Shown one piece after another: positions 8,826 through 17,953 of a stretch of DNA of 64,000 bases. A program made the translations under genes and the position numbers. Position 1 is the stretch's first letter. The number at the start of each line of letters is the position of its first letter. The notes beneath the pieces are model-generated. The model was not told the origin of the DNA and did not search any database. It saw only the letters and a program-made list of their open reading frames with translations. Source of the stretch: Collinsella sp. AF25-2LB (GTDB lineage Bacteria; Actinomycetota; Coriobacteriia; Coriobacteriales; Coriobacteriaceae); the NCBI RefSeq assembly GCF_003458415.1, contig NZ_QRUF01000011.1, forward strand, positions 1 through 64,000, in the 5' to 3' direction.

Positions 8826-9668
8826 CTACGCGATGGTTGCGCTGTAGGAGGCGACGTCCTCGTAGGAATCGGTCAGGTAGGCGTCGATGCCGATGGTCGT
8901 GTTGACCAGGTCGTCAAGGCTATCGAGCGTGCCGTTCGAGAACGTGAATTCCTCAGTGGCGTTGGTGCCGGGCATCAGGTGAGCCGAGAACCAGGGTTCC
9001 TTCATGGTGCCGTTGACGTTGGTCTTGCCGCTGGGGGCGTAGAAGGTCAGGTCCTTGTCGCTCTTGTTGGTGATGTTGACGACAAAACCGATGTCGCCCC
9101 ACTCGTCCTTGAACTTCTCGGTGATGGTAATGGTGCACAGGTCGTCATCGGCAACGGTGACGGCGGGGGAGATTTCAATCTTCTGGACGTCGTCGTCTTC
9201 GACGGCCTCGTCGATCTCTTCTTCCTTCTCGGCCGCCTCGCGATCCTTCTTCACCGTGCCGGACAGGTCCTTGTCGGACTTGGTAAAGACAAGATTGCCG
9301 TCATCCTCTTCGAGGATGAGCTTGCCGTCCTTGAGCTTCATGTCATGCGACTCGTCTTCGGCGGTGATGGTTACGGTGGTGGCGTCTTTTGCCTCCCATT
9401 TAAGGTCGACGACTTCAAGGAACAGGTCGAGGGCACCTGTACCGTCCTCATCGAGAATCAGGACGCAGTGCACACCCCAATCCTCGAGCATCTTCATGTA
9501 CTCATCGGTCAGCTCTTCGCCCTCCATGGTTCCACCCGAGAGTTCCCAGCTGCCGACGAAGTTGGCCTTGGGGTCTTTGCCGCCGCCGCTGCAGCCCGTC
9601 AGGGCAAAGGCGAGCGCAAGGACGCATGTCAGAAATGCGAGTACGGACTTTTTGAACGTTGTCTTCAT
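8826..9668 (-). CDS. Secreted lipoprotein of unknown function
   Basis: A 280-residue protein with a type II signal peptide (MKTTFKKSVLAFLTCVLALAFALTGC, lipobox LTGC) and an acidic mature part. The first half resembles a lipocalin-like or DUF4352-type beta domain (NFVGSWELSGGTMEGEELTDEY), followed by an acidic linker (EAAEKEEEIDEAVEDDD) and a C-terminal immunoglobulin-like region (GFVVNITNKSDKDLTFYAPSG). The frame stays open upstream, but the start is fixed at 9668 by AAGGAGGACACC. It is the last gene of the minus-strand operon beginning at 13123, with 80 bp after the SPFH gene. Extracytoplasmic attachment is confident, function is not. Confidence 0.85.
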   Translation of the reverse strand: MKTTFKKSVLAFLTCVLALAFALTGCSGGGKDPKANFVGSWELSGGTMEGEELTDEYMKMLEDWGVHCVLILDEDGTGALDLFLEVVDLKWEAKDATTVTITAEDESHDMKLKDGKLILEEDDGNLVFTKSDKDLSGTVKKDREAAEKEEEIDEAVEDDDVQKIEISPAVTVADDDLCTITITEKFKDEWGDIGFVVNITNKSDKDLTFYAPSGKTNVNGTMKEPWFSAHLMPGTNATEEFTFSNGTLDSLDDLVNTTIGIDAYLTDSYEDVASYSATIA

Positions 9669-9748
9669 GGTGTCCTCCTTTATCGAACGAAACCCATAGA
9701 AGCAAATGCGGGGGTGGCGGATCCCCCGCCAATTACCAGATAGAGGGG

Positions 9749-10990
9749 CTAGGGCCTGGGCGTTCCGCAGTTGCTGCAGAACTTGCCGCCGTTTTCGCTG
9801 CCGCAGTTGGGGCAGAACCACTTGGCCGGTGCCGGGGCGGGTGCGGGACTGCCACACTCGGAGCAGAACTTGCCGGTGTTGGTGGCGCCGCAGCTGCAGG
9901 TCCATGTGCCGGCCGCGGGAGCAGCGGCAGGAGCCGGTGCGGGAGCGGGTGCCGGAGCCGGCTGCGGGACGGCCTGCTGCTGTGCCTGGCCGGCGGCGAA
10001 CAGCTGGCTGGCGTTCATGCCGCCCATGCCACCTGCCATGCCCATGCCCATAAAGCCTGCCATCGCGCCGTTGGGATTGGCGGCTGCCGCGCGCATTGCG
10101 TCGCTCTGGGCGCTGGCAATGTTGGCTGCCGCCATAGTGGGATCGCGCATGACGGCGGCCTTCTGCAGGTCCTTGATCATCTGCTCGTCTTCTTGCGAGG
10201 CTGCGATGGAGTTGACGCCAAAGCTCACGATCTCGACACCACGCAGGTCGCGCCAGTCGGCAGAGAGGACCTCGTTGAGCGCACGAGCGAGCTCGGTGGT
10301 GTGGCCGGGGATGGCGCTGTAGCGGATGCCCATCTCCGAGATCTTGGCGAAGGCGGGCTGCAGGGCGGTGAGAAGCTCGGACTTAAGCTGGCTGTCGATC
10401 TTGTCGCGCGTGTAGCTATCGGTCACGTTGCCGCATACGCTGGTGTAGAACAGCAGCGGGTTGGTGATGCGGTACGAATACTCGCCGTTGCAACGCACGG
10501 AGATGTCGACGTCCAGGCCAATGTTGTTATCGACCACGCGGAAGGGCACAGGTGAGGCGGTGCCGTACTTGTTGCCGATGATCTCCTTGGTGTTGATGAA
10601 GTAGACGCGCTGGTCCTTGCCCGCGTCGCCGCCAAAGGTAAAGCGGCTGCCGATATTGGCGAAGGTCTCCTTGATGGAATCGCCCAGGTTGCCGCTAAAG
10701 ACGCTCGGCTCGCTGCCGGTATCGAAGACGAACTCACCAGGCTCCAGCGCGACTTCGATGATCTTGCCGTTTTGCACCACGAGCATGCCCTGGCCGTCGT
10801 TGACGGCGATGACCGAGCCGTTGGAGATGACGTTGTCCTCGCCGCGCGTGTTGGAGCTGCGGCCACCGGTGCGTTTGCTGCCCTTGCAGGCCAAGACGTC
10901 AGCAGGCATCGATTCGCAGTAGATGAATTCCTTCCACTGGTCGGCCATGACGCCGCCGGCAGCTCCCAATCCAGCTTTCAAGAGTCCCAT
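9749..10990 (-). CDS. SPFH-domain protein with C-terminal zinc ribbons (YdjI-like)
   Basis: The 413-residue protein carries an SPFH/virion-core-like domain at about residues 30-290 (KEFIYCESMPADVLACKGSKR, GMLVVQNGKIIEVALEPGEFVFD), a Gly/Met-rich low-complexity section (MAGFMGMGMAGGMGGMNAS), a proline-alanine linker and two zinc ribbons (WTCSCGATNTGKFCSECGS and WFCPNCGSENGGKFCSNCG). This matches Bacillus YdjI, which assembles at membranes during envelope stress. No signal peptide is visible, so it is probably a cytoplasmic face protein. It lies downstream of a YdjG-like zinc-ribbon membrane protein, the same pairing as in Bacillus, but no PspA homologue is in the window. The start follows GAAAGGAAGATCACC. 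Confidence 0.88.
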   Translation of the reverse strand: MGLLKAGLGAAGGVMADQWKEFIYCESMPADVLACKGSKRTGGRSSNTRGEDNVISNGSVIAVNDGQGMLVVQNGKIIEVALEPGEFVFDTGSEPSVFSGNLGDSIKETFANIGSRFTFGGDAGKDQRVYFINTKEIIGNKYGTASPVPFRVVDNNIGLDVDISVRCNGEYSYRITNPLLFYTSVCGNVTDSYTRDKIDSQLKSELLTALQPAFAKISEMGIRYSAIPGHTTELARALNEVLSADWRDLRGVEIVSFGVNSIAASQEDEQMIKDLQKAAVMRDPTMAAANIASAQSDAMRAAAANPNGAMAGFMGMGMAGGMGGMNASQLFAAGQAQQQAVPQPAPAPAPAPAPAAAPAAGTWTCSCGATNTGKFCSECGSPAPAPAPAKWFCPNCGSENGGKFCSNCGTPRP

Positions 10991-11038
10991 GGTGATCTTC
11001 CTTTCTCGTCAAAGGCCGGGTGGTATTGGTCGGATTGC

Positions 11039-12361
11039 TTAGTCGTCCTTGTCGTCTTTCATGACAACGGTGGTCTCGGTGTGGTTGAAGGTGTCGTGCT
11101 TCTCGGTCAGGTCGAGCTCGCCGCAGTACTCGTCGGCGTGGGTGGCCTCGTTGGCCGTCTTGAGCTGGCCTACCAGTAGCACGTCTCCGATAATCACGAT
11201 GATCAGCGGCGCGACGATGTTGATGAGGATGCCCTCGATATCAAAGGCGAGGTAATCCGGATCGAAGGCGTTCTCACCCATAAAGAGAATCTGGGAGAGG
11301 ATAAATCCGATCACAAAGAACAGCACCGAGGCAATAGCGAGCTTGGGCTTGGAGCAGGGGAGCTCGCCGACCAAGCGGCCGGTTTGGCCGTTCATGGCAA
11401 ACAGGTAGCTCTTGCCGTTCCACGAGGTGGAGAGCATCCAGACGGGGAACAGGGCGTAGTCGCTGTCTTCCCAGGTGTAGTCGAGCTGCTTGCTTTCGAC
11501 CGTGGCATCGTCATATTCGTCGACGACGGTCTCGCGCAGGGCCGAGATCGTGCTCTCCTCCATACGGCGCTCGGCGCGCGCCTTGCAGGTCTCGCAGTCC
11601 TCGTCGTAACGGTTGGCGATGTAGCCGGGCATATATGCGACCGAGAACGGACGCAGCGCGTCGTAGTCAAACGGCTCGATGGCGTCCATGTGGCCGTCGG
11701 GCATCTTGGACGATCCGTCGACGGGCACGCGCTTAAACGAGATATTGCCCTTGCGATAGGCGTCGTAGTGGTCGGTGGTCGTGACGGTGCGGTCGGATTC
11801 CTCGGTCACGGTCTCGTTGGTCGCGTCAAAGTACACTTCGCCGTCAACGCGGGCGCCGTAGAGCCAAAACGGCACGTAGACACCTTGGACCTCGTCGATG
11901 TGGTTGCCGGTGACAAAGCTCTTGGGCAGCAAGATTTTGCCCTTGTAGTGTTCCTTGAGTGCGGCCGTGACGTCGTCGCGCCCGAGCTTAAACGGAATCA
12001 CCAGGTCGGGCGAGAAGTCGCCCGAGAGCTGGCCGGGCGCCACGGCAGAGTTGCCGCAGCACGGGCAGGTGGTGACGGCGACGGTGCCGTCGGACACGAG
12101 CTCGGCGCCGCACGACGAGCAGATGTAGCCGGCGTTTTGGGCGAGCTCCTGCACCGCGTCGTCGGCGACGGGCTTGGGCGTTGCGGCTGCCGCATCGGCT
12201 TTGGCATCTGCCTTGTCCTGGCGCTCGCGATAGAGGGCCTCGACTTCTTCGACTTCAAAACGCGAATCGCAGTAGTCGCAGACGAGCTTTTGCTCGGCAC
12301 TGGCAAAGTGAAGGGGGCCGCCACACGCGGGGCACTGATAGTTGACGCTCTCGAAGGCCAT
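11039..12361 (-). CDS. Zinc-ribbon membrane protein (TFIIB-type zinc finger, YdjG-like)
   Basis: This 440-residue protein starts with a zinc ribbon (YQCPACGGPLHFASAEQKLVCDYCDSRF), continues through a charged linker to a second ribbon (YICSSCGAELVSDGTVAVTTCPCCGN), then has a long soluble domain and a hydrophobic segment pair near residues 345-400 (IASVLFFVIGFILSQILF and LINIVAPLIIVIIGDVLLV). It resembles B. subtilis YdjG, partner of the SPFH protein YdjI encoded next. An internal CETCKARAE may be a third metal site. The ATG follows GGAAAGGACCGATC. A membrane scaffold role with the SPFH protein is inferred from gene order. Confidence 0.82.
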   Translation of the reverse strand: MAFESVNYQCPACGGPLHFASAEQKLVCDYCDSRFEVEEVEALYRERQDKADAKADAAAATPKPVADDAVQELAQNAGYICSSCGAELVSDGTVAVTTCPCCGNSAVAPGQLSGDFSPDLVIPFKLGRDDVTAALKEHYKGKILLPKSFVTGNHIDEVQGVYVPFWLYGARVDGEVYFDATNETVTEESDRTVTTTDHYDAYRKGNISFKRVPVDGSSKMPDGHMDAIEPFDYDALRPFSVAYMPGYIANRYDEDCETCKARAERRMEESTISALRETVVDEYDDATVESKQLDYTWEDSDYALFPVWMLSTSWNGKSYLFAMNGQTGRLVGELPCSKPKLAIASVLFFVIGFILSQILFMGENAFDPDYLAFDIEGILINIVAPLIIVIIGDVLLVGQLKTANEATHADEYCGELDLTEKHDTFNHTETTVVMKDDKDD

Positions 12362-12385
12362 GATCGGTCCTTTCCGTGCCGGAGG

Positions 12386-13123
12386 CTATGCGCCGATGGC
12401 GCCGCCGCAGTATTCGCAGCGCCCACTGGCATCGGGAATGGTGGTGGCTCCGCAGAAGGGGCAGGTCACCGCGGTCTTGGGGGCCTTGGCGGCCACGACG
12501 CTGTCGCGTGTCTCCTGGCGCAGCTGCACCAGCGCGTCGCGGACCTCGGTTGCCTGGCGCTTGGCCTCGCGGTATTCGATGGAGCCGCGCTGATCGATGG
12601 TGGAGTCGTTTACGCGCAGGTTGATCTCGGTAAAGTACGGCGTGTTGACGTGAATGGTCAGATTAAAGTCGTAATCCAGGTCGTAGCGCGGCGGGTTGTA
12701 GCTCTCGCGCTCGCCGTCCTCGGTCTCGCGATAGATCTCGGTGCGATGCTCGTCGATATCCATATCGCAGCCGAGTACCTGCGAGAACTCGATGATGTCG
12801 GGATTGGCGTCGCGCCAGCGGCTCTGCGAGGTGATGATCAGCAGGCCCGCGTCCTCATCGAGCATGATGTTGGTGCGCCCGGCAGAAAGCGTGCGCGTGG
12901 GGTTGAACGACGCCAGGCGCTCGGCGTTGGCCTCGCGGTAGGCGAGTTGCTCACGGATATCGTCCGCGGTGCTGGAGCGATAGCCGTGAAAGTAGGGGGA
13001 GAGCTTGCCGGCGCACTCTTTGCACAGGTAGCCTTCATTGATTTTTGTCTTACCTAGAAGTCCCAGCTCGGTACCGCAAATCGCGCACTCTTTCTTCTCG
13101 AACATCTTGTCAAAGAAGCCCAT
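12386..13123 (-). CDS. DUF4428 domain protein with zinc ribbons
   Basis: The 245-residue first gene of the minus-strand operon begins with an N-terminal DUF4428 zinc site (FEKKECAICGTELGLLGKTKINEGYLCKECAGKL), followed by a central beta-rich domain that resembles bacterial PH-like or SHOCT-associated modules (GRTNIMLDEDAGLLIITSQSRW), a charged helix (REAKRQATEVRDALVQLRQETR) and a C-terminal zinc ribbon (VTCPFCGATTIPDASGRCEYCGG). No membrane segment is present. It lies 24 bp upstream of the YdjG-like gene and has a strong ribosome binding site (GGGAGGCAGCC). All three proteins of this operon carry zinc ribbons, suggesting one complex; this is inference. Confidence 0.8.
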   Translation of the reverse strand: MGFFDKMFEKKECAICGTELGLLGKTKINEGYLCKECAGKLSPYFHGYRSSTADDIREQLAYREANAERLASFNPTRTLSAGRTNIMLDEDAGLLIITSQSRWRDANPDIIEFSQVLGCDMDIDEHRTEIYRETEDGERESYNPPRYDLDYDFNLTIHVNTPYFTEINLRVNDSTIDQRGSIEYREAKRQATEVRDALVQLRQETRDSVVAAKAPKTAVTCPFCGATTIPDASGRCEYCGGAIGA

Positions 13124-13250
13124 GGCTGCCTCCCATCAACTGGTAGCGTGTGTCACTTTTGATGATGGGGGAGTGCGCAGCCTTTCACGATACCCAGACG
13201 GCTCAACGAGTCTCCACAACTGGGACACATGGCCCATTTTCATCTGCGGG

Positions 13251-13335
13251 TAGTCATCGGGGACGTTCTTAAACGACTGGTCGCGGGGGACACTCTTTGT
13301 CGAAGGCACTCATTGGGGACAGACTTAAATGAGTG
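13251..13335. repeat. Two family D hairpins
   Basis: TAGTCATCGGGGACGTTCTTAAACGACTGG from 13251 and CACTCATT/AATGAGTG at 13307-13335 both carry the GGGGAC...CTTAAA loop. They occupy the gap between the divergent zinc-ribbon operon and the LuxR gene. The rest of 13124-13529 shows no coding sequence. Confidence 0.7.
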
Positions 13336-13512
13336 GCAGTTGGGGACACTCCTTGCCGAGCTGCAAGCCGTGCGCGCCCCTTCTGGGCCTTGCGGCTCAA
13401 AATCGGTTTACGCCGTGGGCTGTTGGGGTCAAATTAGCGACATTTTGAGGATAGGTTCGATATTAGGACTGGTTCTCTAATAGAATGAGTTTGCAGGCCA
13501 TTAAGCGACTGC

Positions 13513-13529
13513 GGGGGGGGGGGGTATTC
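13513..13529 (+). promoter_or_regulatory. G12 tract directly before a start codon
   Basis: Twelve consecutive G (13513-13524) are followed by TATTC and ATG 13530. The tract is the only Shine-Dalgarno-like sequence for that ATG. It is the longest single-base run I noticed in the window and could change length by strand slippage. Confidence 0.7.
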
Positions 13530-15074
13530 ATGAAAGGTGTGGGAGACACAACAGCGTATTTGCGTTGGGGCATTCGGGAGATTATATGCCTGGCGCTGTT
13601 CTATTTTACGTTTTTGGCTGGCGAGTACCTCTTCGACATGCGCGTGGCCGAGTTTGTGCCGCCGAGCGAGGTTGCTACCTACGAGACCCTCATCGTCGGT
13701 GCGAGCGTAATCGGCTTTTTTGTGCGTCCTATTCTGTACTATCGCCGCCCCCGCGCGATCGATACGACGAGCGACATCACGGGCGTGCTGCTGGTGTCGG
13801 CATTGCTGCTGATGATTATGGCGGTTCGGTTTGAGGTGGTAATTGCCGGCGGTTTGATGGCGTGTTGCACGCTGGGCTACTGCGGATCGACCGCTCACGC
13901 CAACTTTGCGCGGCGCTTTGCGCGGACGCCGTACTTGGCGCGCGCGGCGGCGCTTTCATATGCTCTGGGCGTCCTGCTTCAGGTGTTCAGCCACATGGTG
14001 ATACCCGCGGGGATTCCGCAGCAGTTTGTTTTTGTTGCCTGTGCGGTCGCGCAGGTGGCGCTCCTCCACGGCGTCCGCCGTGCCAAGCTGCGCGGCGAAT
14101 CTGAGTTTGGGCCTGAACCCGATATCTCCGAGCTTTCGGTGGATGCATCGGAGTTTGGCGCCAAATGGCAAAACGATCCCGAGTCAACGGCGGCTTTTCG
14201 GCGCGCCGTGGTGCGTCTGACGATTGCAACCGCCTGCCTTACCGGGGTGTTTGCCGCCCTCAATGCGGGGCTCACGATCTCGCACGCCGCCGGGTCCGTT
14301 GACTTGGGCGATTGGTCGCGCTTGCTGATGGGCGTGAGCGCTCTGCTCGCCGGCGCCCTATTTGACCTGCGCGGGCGCTCGTGTATGAACATCATCATGA
14401 CCTGCGCCGCCATGTTGTCCACGCTCTCATTCGCTGTGCTTATCACCGATGCCAACGGCGCCAACATACTTGCCGCCACCGTTATCTTCTATCTGGGTGC
14501 GGGCTTCTTCGTGGTGTTTTTCACGGCGAAGTTTGCCGCCATTTCGGTGTATGCGCATTGGTCGTATCTGTGGCCGTGCATGGGCTGCGTCATCAATAAC
14601 GTTTGCGCGATGCTCGTGACGGCACCGGCGGTGGCGATTGTCTCGAGCCAGAACGTGCTGTTGGCAGTGGGCGTGGGGCTTGTACTGCTTGTGGGCATTG
14701 CGATCTCGCTGCTGGGACAGTCTGGGCATCAGGTCTATGACGTTGAAGTGCGCGGCGACCTGGCGTTTGCTGCTAGCGACCTTGGCACGGATCCCGTATC
14801 CGCCCAGAGCGAGCCCGCCCCCGCAGAGGTGCCGGAGTCCACACTCGACGAGCGTCTCGATACCTTCGCCGTCGCCTTTGAGCTTACGCAGCGCGAGCGC
14901 GATATTTTGGAGGCCTTGGTCGCATCGCGCGAGAGTGTTCAAGACATCGCCGCAACGCTCTTCCTTTCGCGCTCCACGCTTTACCGTCATATCGCCTCGA
15001 TCAACAAAAAGACCGGCGCCTCCTCACGTGTGGCCCTCATCAACTTTTTCTGGTCCTGGGCGCCCAAGGACTAG
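13530..15074 (+). CDS. Membrane-bound LuxR-family regulator with about 12 TM helices
   Basis: From ATG 13530 the protein is 514 residues. About 12 hydrophobic helices fill residues 10-400, arranged like an MFS-type transporter, and a cytoplasmic tail ends in a LuxR HTH (FELTQRERDILEALVASRESVQDIAATLFLSRSTLYRHIASINKKTG). Such one-component membrane regulators are expanded in Coriobacteriia, but their ligands are mostly unknown. ATG 13485 is in frame upstream and would add 15 residues encoded by the G tract, but it lacks a ribosome binding site. Slippage of the G tract would alter ribosome binding for the shorter form or frame for the longer one. A short AGCCC/GGGGCT hairpin with six T ends the gene. 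Confidence 0.85.
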   Translation: MKGVGDTTAYLRWGIREIICLALFYFTFLAGEYLFDMRVAEFVPPSEVATYETLIVGASVIGFFVRPILYYRRPRAIDTTSDITGVLLVSALLLMIMAVRFEVVIAGGLMACCTLGYCGSTAHANFARRFARTPYLARAAALSYALGVLLQVFSHMVIPAGIPQQFVFVACAVAQVALLHGVRRAKLRGESEFGPEPDISELSVDASEFGAKWQNDPESTAAFRRAVVRLTIATACLTGVFAALNAGLTISHAAGSVDLGDWSRLLMGVSALLAGALFDLRGRSCMNIIMTCAAMLSTLSFAVLITDANGANILAATVIFYLGAGFFVVFFTAKFAAISVYAHWSYLWPCMGCVINNVCAMLVTAPAVAIVSSQNVLLAVGVGLVLLVGIAISLLGQSGHQVYDVEVRGDLAFAASDLGTDPVSAQSEPAPAEVPESTLDERLDTFAVAFELTQRERDILEALVASRESVQDIAATLFLSRSTLYRHIASINKKTGASSRVALINFFWSWAPKD

Positions 15075-15098
15075 CCCATTTGGGACGGGGCTTTTTTA
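15073..15098 (+). terminator. Terminator of the LuxR gene
   Basis: AGCCC, loop ATTTGGGAC, GGGGCT and six T, overlapping the stop codon. The string repeats the GGGACGGGGCTTTTTT unit at the IS right end. Confidence 0.65.
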
Positions 15099-15127
15099 GC
15101 TGTTTTGGGCAGCCACTGCCAGCGCGA

Positions 15128-15162
15128 ACCACCACAAAGGGGACAGGCACCTTTGTGGTGGT
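15128..15162. repeat. 35-bp hairpin repeat, family A (inverted orientation)
   Basis: ACCACCACAAAGG, loop GGACAGGCA, CCTTTGTGGTGGT. The loop is the reverse complement of the loops at 53396 and 54200, so this copy is inserted the other way round. Confidence 0.85.
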
Positions 15163-15184
15163 TTTGACGGGAGCGCCTGTGGAG

Positions 15185-17953
15185 TTACAGCAGTTCGCCG
15201 TGGCGGGCGATGTAGCGGCGCTTGGCCAGTTGGGTGAGCGCGATATAGGCGGAAACGATGCCGATGAGCAGCGCGAAAAAGCTCGCTGGTAGCGTCATGA
15301 GGCCGAGTGCATCGGCGATGGGGCTTGCCGGCAGCCAAGTGACGAGCGCCAGGCCCAGCACGGTGAGAACGCACAGCGCGGGCGCGGCGTGGTCGCGCGC
15401 GCTCGGCAGGCGCGGGGAGCGCAGCATGTGGATCACGAGCGTCTGCGACCACATGGACTCGACAAACCAGCCACTCTGGAAGAGCGCCGCAAAGGTCGCC
15501 ATACCCGCGACGTCGCCCGCGGCGGCAAGCTCGGACCAGCTTGCGCCCACGGCGGCGGGGCACACCACAAAGAAGAGCGCGGCGAAGGTCACAATGTCAA
15601 ACAGCGAGCTCACAGGGCCCAACTCGAGCATAAAGCCCTTGATGGACGCGGCGTTCCAGGCGCGCGGGCGGGCGGTCCAGGCGTCGTCGACGGTGTCCCA
15701 CGGCAGCGCGATGCACACGATCTCGTAGACCAGCGATAGCAGCACCAGCTGCAGGGCGCTCATGGGCAAAAACGGCAAGAACAGGCTCGCGACGGTCACG
15801 GACAGCACGTTACCAAAGTTTGAGCTCACCGTGGTCTTGAGGTACTTGAGCAGGTTGCCGTAGGTGCGGCGGCCTTCGATGATGCCGCGCTCGAGCACGC
15901 CCAGGTCCTTCTGGAGCAAGATGATATTGGCGGATTCCTTGGCAATGTCGACGGCGGAGTCGACCGAGATGCCGCAGTCGCTCGCGCGCATGGCGGCGGC
16001 GTCGTTGATGCCGTCGCCCATAAAGCCCACGGTGTGGCCGAGCAGCTCGCGCATGACGCGCACCAGGCGCGCCTTCTGCAGCGGCGAGAGCTTGGCGAAG
16101 AGGTGGGTGTTCTCAGCGCGCTCGGCAAGCTCGGCGTCGTCGAGCGCATCGATCTCGGAGCCCAGCAAGACGTTGCTCGCGTCGATGCCGATCTGCTCGC
16201 AGACGGTGGTGGCGACACGGTCATTGTCGCCGGTCAGGACCTTAACGGCGACGCCCTTGGCCTCGAGGGTGGCGACGGCGCCCGTGGCACTTGCTTTGGG
16301 CGGATCGAGGAAGGCCAAAAAGCCCATCAGCACCATGTCGCACTCGTCGGCGATGCCAAACTCGCCCACGCATCGCGGATTGGTTTTCTGCGCCACGGCA
16401 ATCACGCGCAGGCCCTCGGCGTTGAGCCCGGCTACCTGCTTGCGAATCTGGGCGAGCTTATCTTTGGTAAGCGGCTGGGCGGCACCATCGACCTCGACAA
16501 AGGAGCAGATCTCGAGCATTTCCTCGGCAGCTCCCTTGGTGACCATCTGGGTTTTGCCTTGGGCGTCGGCGACAACTACGCTCAGACGACGGCGCGAGAA
16601 ATCGAAGGGCACCTCGTCGACCTTGGTATAGCGGTCGCGCAGGCTCTGGCCCAGCATGGAATCGGGTGCGACAGCCGAGGGCGTCACGTCGGCACGGTCG
16701 ATGACGGCCAGGTCGATAAGGTTCTTCAGGCCGGTCTGGAAGAAGCTGTTCAAAAACGCATGGCGCAGCACGCGCGCGTCCTCGTTGCCATCGGTGTTGA
16801 GGTAGCGCTCGAGTACGATGCGGTCTTCGGTGAGGGTGCCGGTCTTGTCGCAGCACAGGACGTCCATGGCGCCCAGGTTTTGGATTGCCGGCAGCTCCTT
16901 GACGATAACCTGGCGACGAGCGAGGTCCTTGGCGCCCTGTGACAGGCTCGTGGTCACGATGACGGGAAGCATCTGCGGCGTGATGCCCACGGCCACGCTC
17001 GTGGCGAACAGCAGCGCGTCGATGACGTTGCCCTTGGTGGCGGCGTTGATGGCAAAGACGGCTGGCGCCATAACGAGCATGAGGCGTACGAGCAGCATGG
17101 AGACGCTCGACACGCCGCGGTCAAACGCGCTTTTCTCGCCGTGCCCGTTGAGCATCTTGGCGATGCCGCCCAGGTAGGTGTCCGAGCCGGTGGCAACGAC
17201 AAGCGCCATGGCAGTGCCGTTTTGCACGGAGGTGCCGGTAAAGACGATGTTCTTGCAGGCAGAGAGCGGCAGCGCGGAGCTGTCGGCGCCCTCGACGACG
17301 GTGATGGCAGCGGTCTTCTCGACGGCCTCGCTCTCGCCGGTGAGTGCGGACTCGATCACAAACAGGTCGCGCGCGGTGATGATGCGGGCATCGGCCGGCA
17401 CCATATCGCCGGCAGAGAGGCAGATCACATCGCCGGGGACGAGCTCGTCAAAGGGAATCTCGAGGCGCTCGCCGTCGCGCAGGGCGCAGCAGGTGTTGGA
17501 GACCAGGTCCTTGAGGGCCTCGGCGGCATTGCCGCTGCGGGCTTCCTGGATAAACTTCATGCCGCCCGATACCAGCAGCATGATGCCGATGACGATGACC
17601 GTGGAGGGATCGCGCTGGGGCTCGGGCACGGCGAGCACGTCGATGTAGAGCGAGACCAGCGCGAGCGCGGCGAGGATGCCGGCGAAGGGATCGACAAAGG
17701 CGTCGGCGATACGGCGGGCGAGTGTCTTGGTCGGCGCCTCGATGGTGTTGGGGCCGGAGGCGTCCAGGCGCTCGGTTGCCCGCTCGGCGGTGAGGCCGTT
17801 TGCCGTGGCGTCAAGCAGTACGAGAGTGTCCTCAGCACAATGGGTGGCGGCGAATATGGTGTTCTTGGACAGGCCGGCGTGGGCGGCAGGGCGCGCCGTG
17901 CGGCGGTGCTTGGAGATGGCTTCGAGTACCGTAGCGGTTTTGAGCATCAGCAT
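15185..17953 (-). CDS. mgtA: Magnesium-importing P-type ATPase
   Basis: The 922-residue protein is a P3B-type ATPase that would import Mg2+ through the membrane at the cost of ATP. Visible motifs are the actuator SALTGES, the phosphorylated Asp369 in CCDKTGTLTED, the nucleotide-domain KGAAEEML, the hinge GDGINDAAAM and a membrane ITPQMLPVIV segment matching the MgtA/MgtB ion site. Ten hydrophobic helices are distributed as in the family, and length is normal. The start follows AAGGAGGACCCT. The upstream gap is short (about 80 nt before a family A hairpin), with no recognisable Mg2+ riboswitch. Transport of another divalent metal cannot be excluded from sequence. Confidence 0.92.
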   Translation of the reverse strand: MLMLKTATVLEAISKHRRTARPAAHAGLSKNTIFAATHCAEDTLVLLDATANGLTAERATERLDASGPNTIEAPTKTLARRIADAFVDPFAGILAALALVSLYIDVLAVPEPQRDPSTVIVIGIMLLVSGGMKFIQEARSGNAAEALKDLVSNTCCALRDGERLEIPFDELVPGDVICLSAGDMVPADARIITARDLFVIESALTGESEAVEKTAAITVVEGADSSALPLSACKNIVFTGTSVQNGTAMALVVATGSDTYLGGIAKMLNGHGEKSAFDRGVSSVSMLLVRLMLVMAPAVFAINAATKGNVIDALLFATSVAVGITPQMLPVIVTTSLSQGAKDLARRQVIVKELPAIQNLGAMDVLCCDKTGTLTEDRIVLERYLNTDGNEDARVLRHAFLNSFFQTGLKNLIDLAVIDRADVTPSAVAPDSMLGQSLRDRYTKVDEVPFDFSRRRLSVVVADAQGKTQMVTKGAAEEMLEICSFVEVDGAAQPLTKDKLAQIRKQVAGLNAEGLRVIAVAQKTNPRCVGEFGIADECDMVLMGFLAFLDPPKASATGAVATLEAKGVAVKVLTGDNDRVATTVCEQIGIDASNVLLGSEIDALDDAELAERAENTHLFAKLSPLQKARLVRVMRELLGHTVGFMGDGINDAAAMRASDCGISVDSAVDIAKESANIILLQKDLGVLERGIIEGRRTYGNLLKYLKTTVSSNFGNVLSVTVASLFLPFLPMSALQLVLLSLVYEIVCIALPWDTVDDAWTARPRAWNAASIKGFMLELGPVSSLFDIVTFAALFFVVCPAAVGASWSELAAAGDVAGMATFAALFQSGWFVESMWSQTLVIHMLRSPRLPSARDHAAPALCVLTVLGLALVTWLPASPIADALGLMTLPASFFALLIGIVSAYIALTQLAKRRYIARHGELL

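Noticed and set aside
9669..9905. The N-terminal extension of the lipoprotein frame at 8826
   Set aside because: It overlaps the SPFH gene and would bury the signal peptide; AAGGAGG marks the start at 9668.
11384..13057. A 557-residue plus-strand frame across the zinc-ribbon operon
   Set aside because: It spans two real minus-strand genes and the gap between them and has no domain or ribosome binding site.
13485..13529. ATG 13485 as the start of the LuxR membrane regulator
   Set aside because: No ribosome binding site is seen, and translation would cross the G12 tract; kept only as an alternative.
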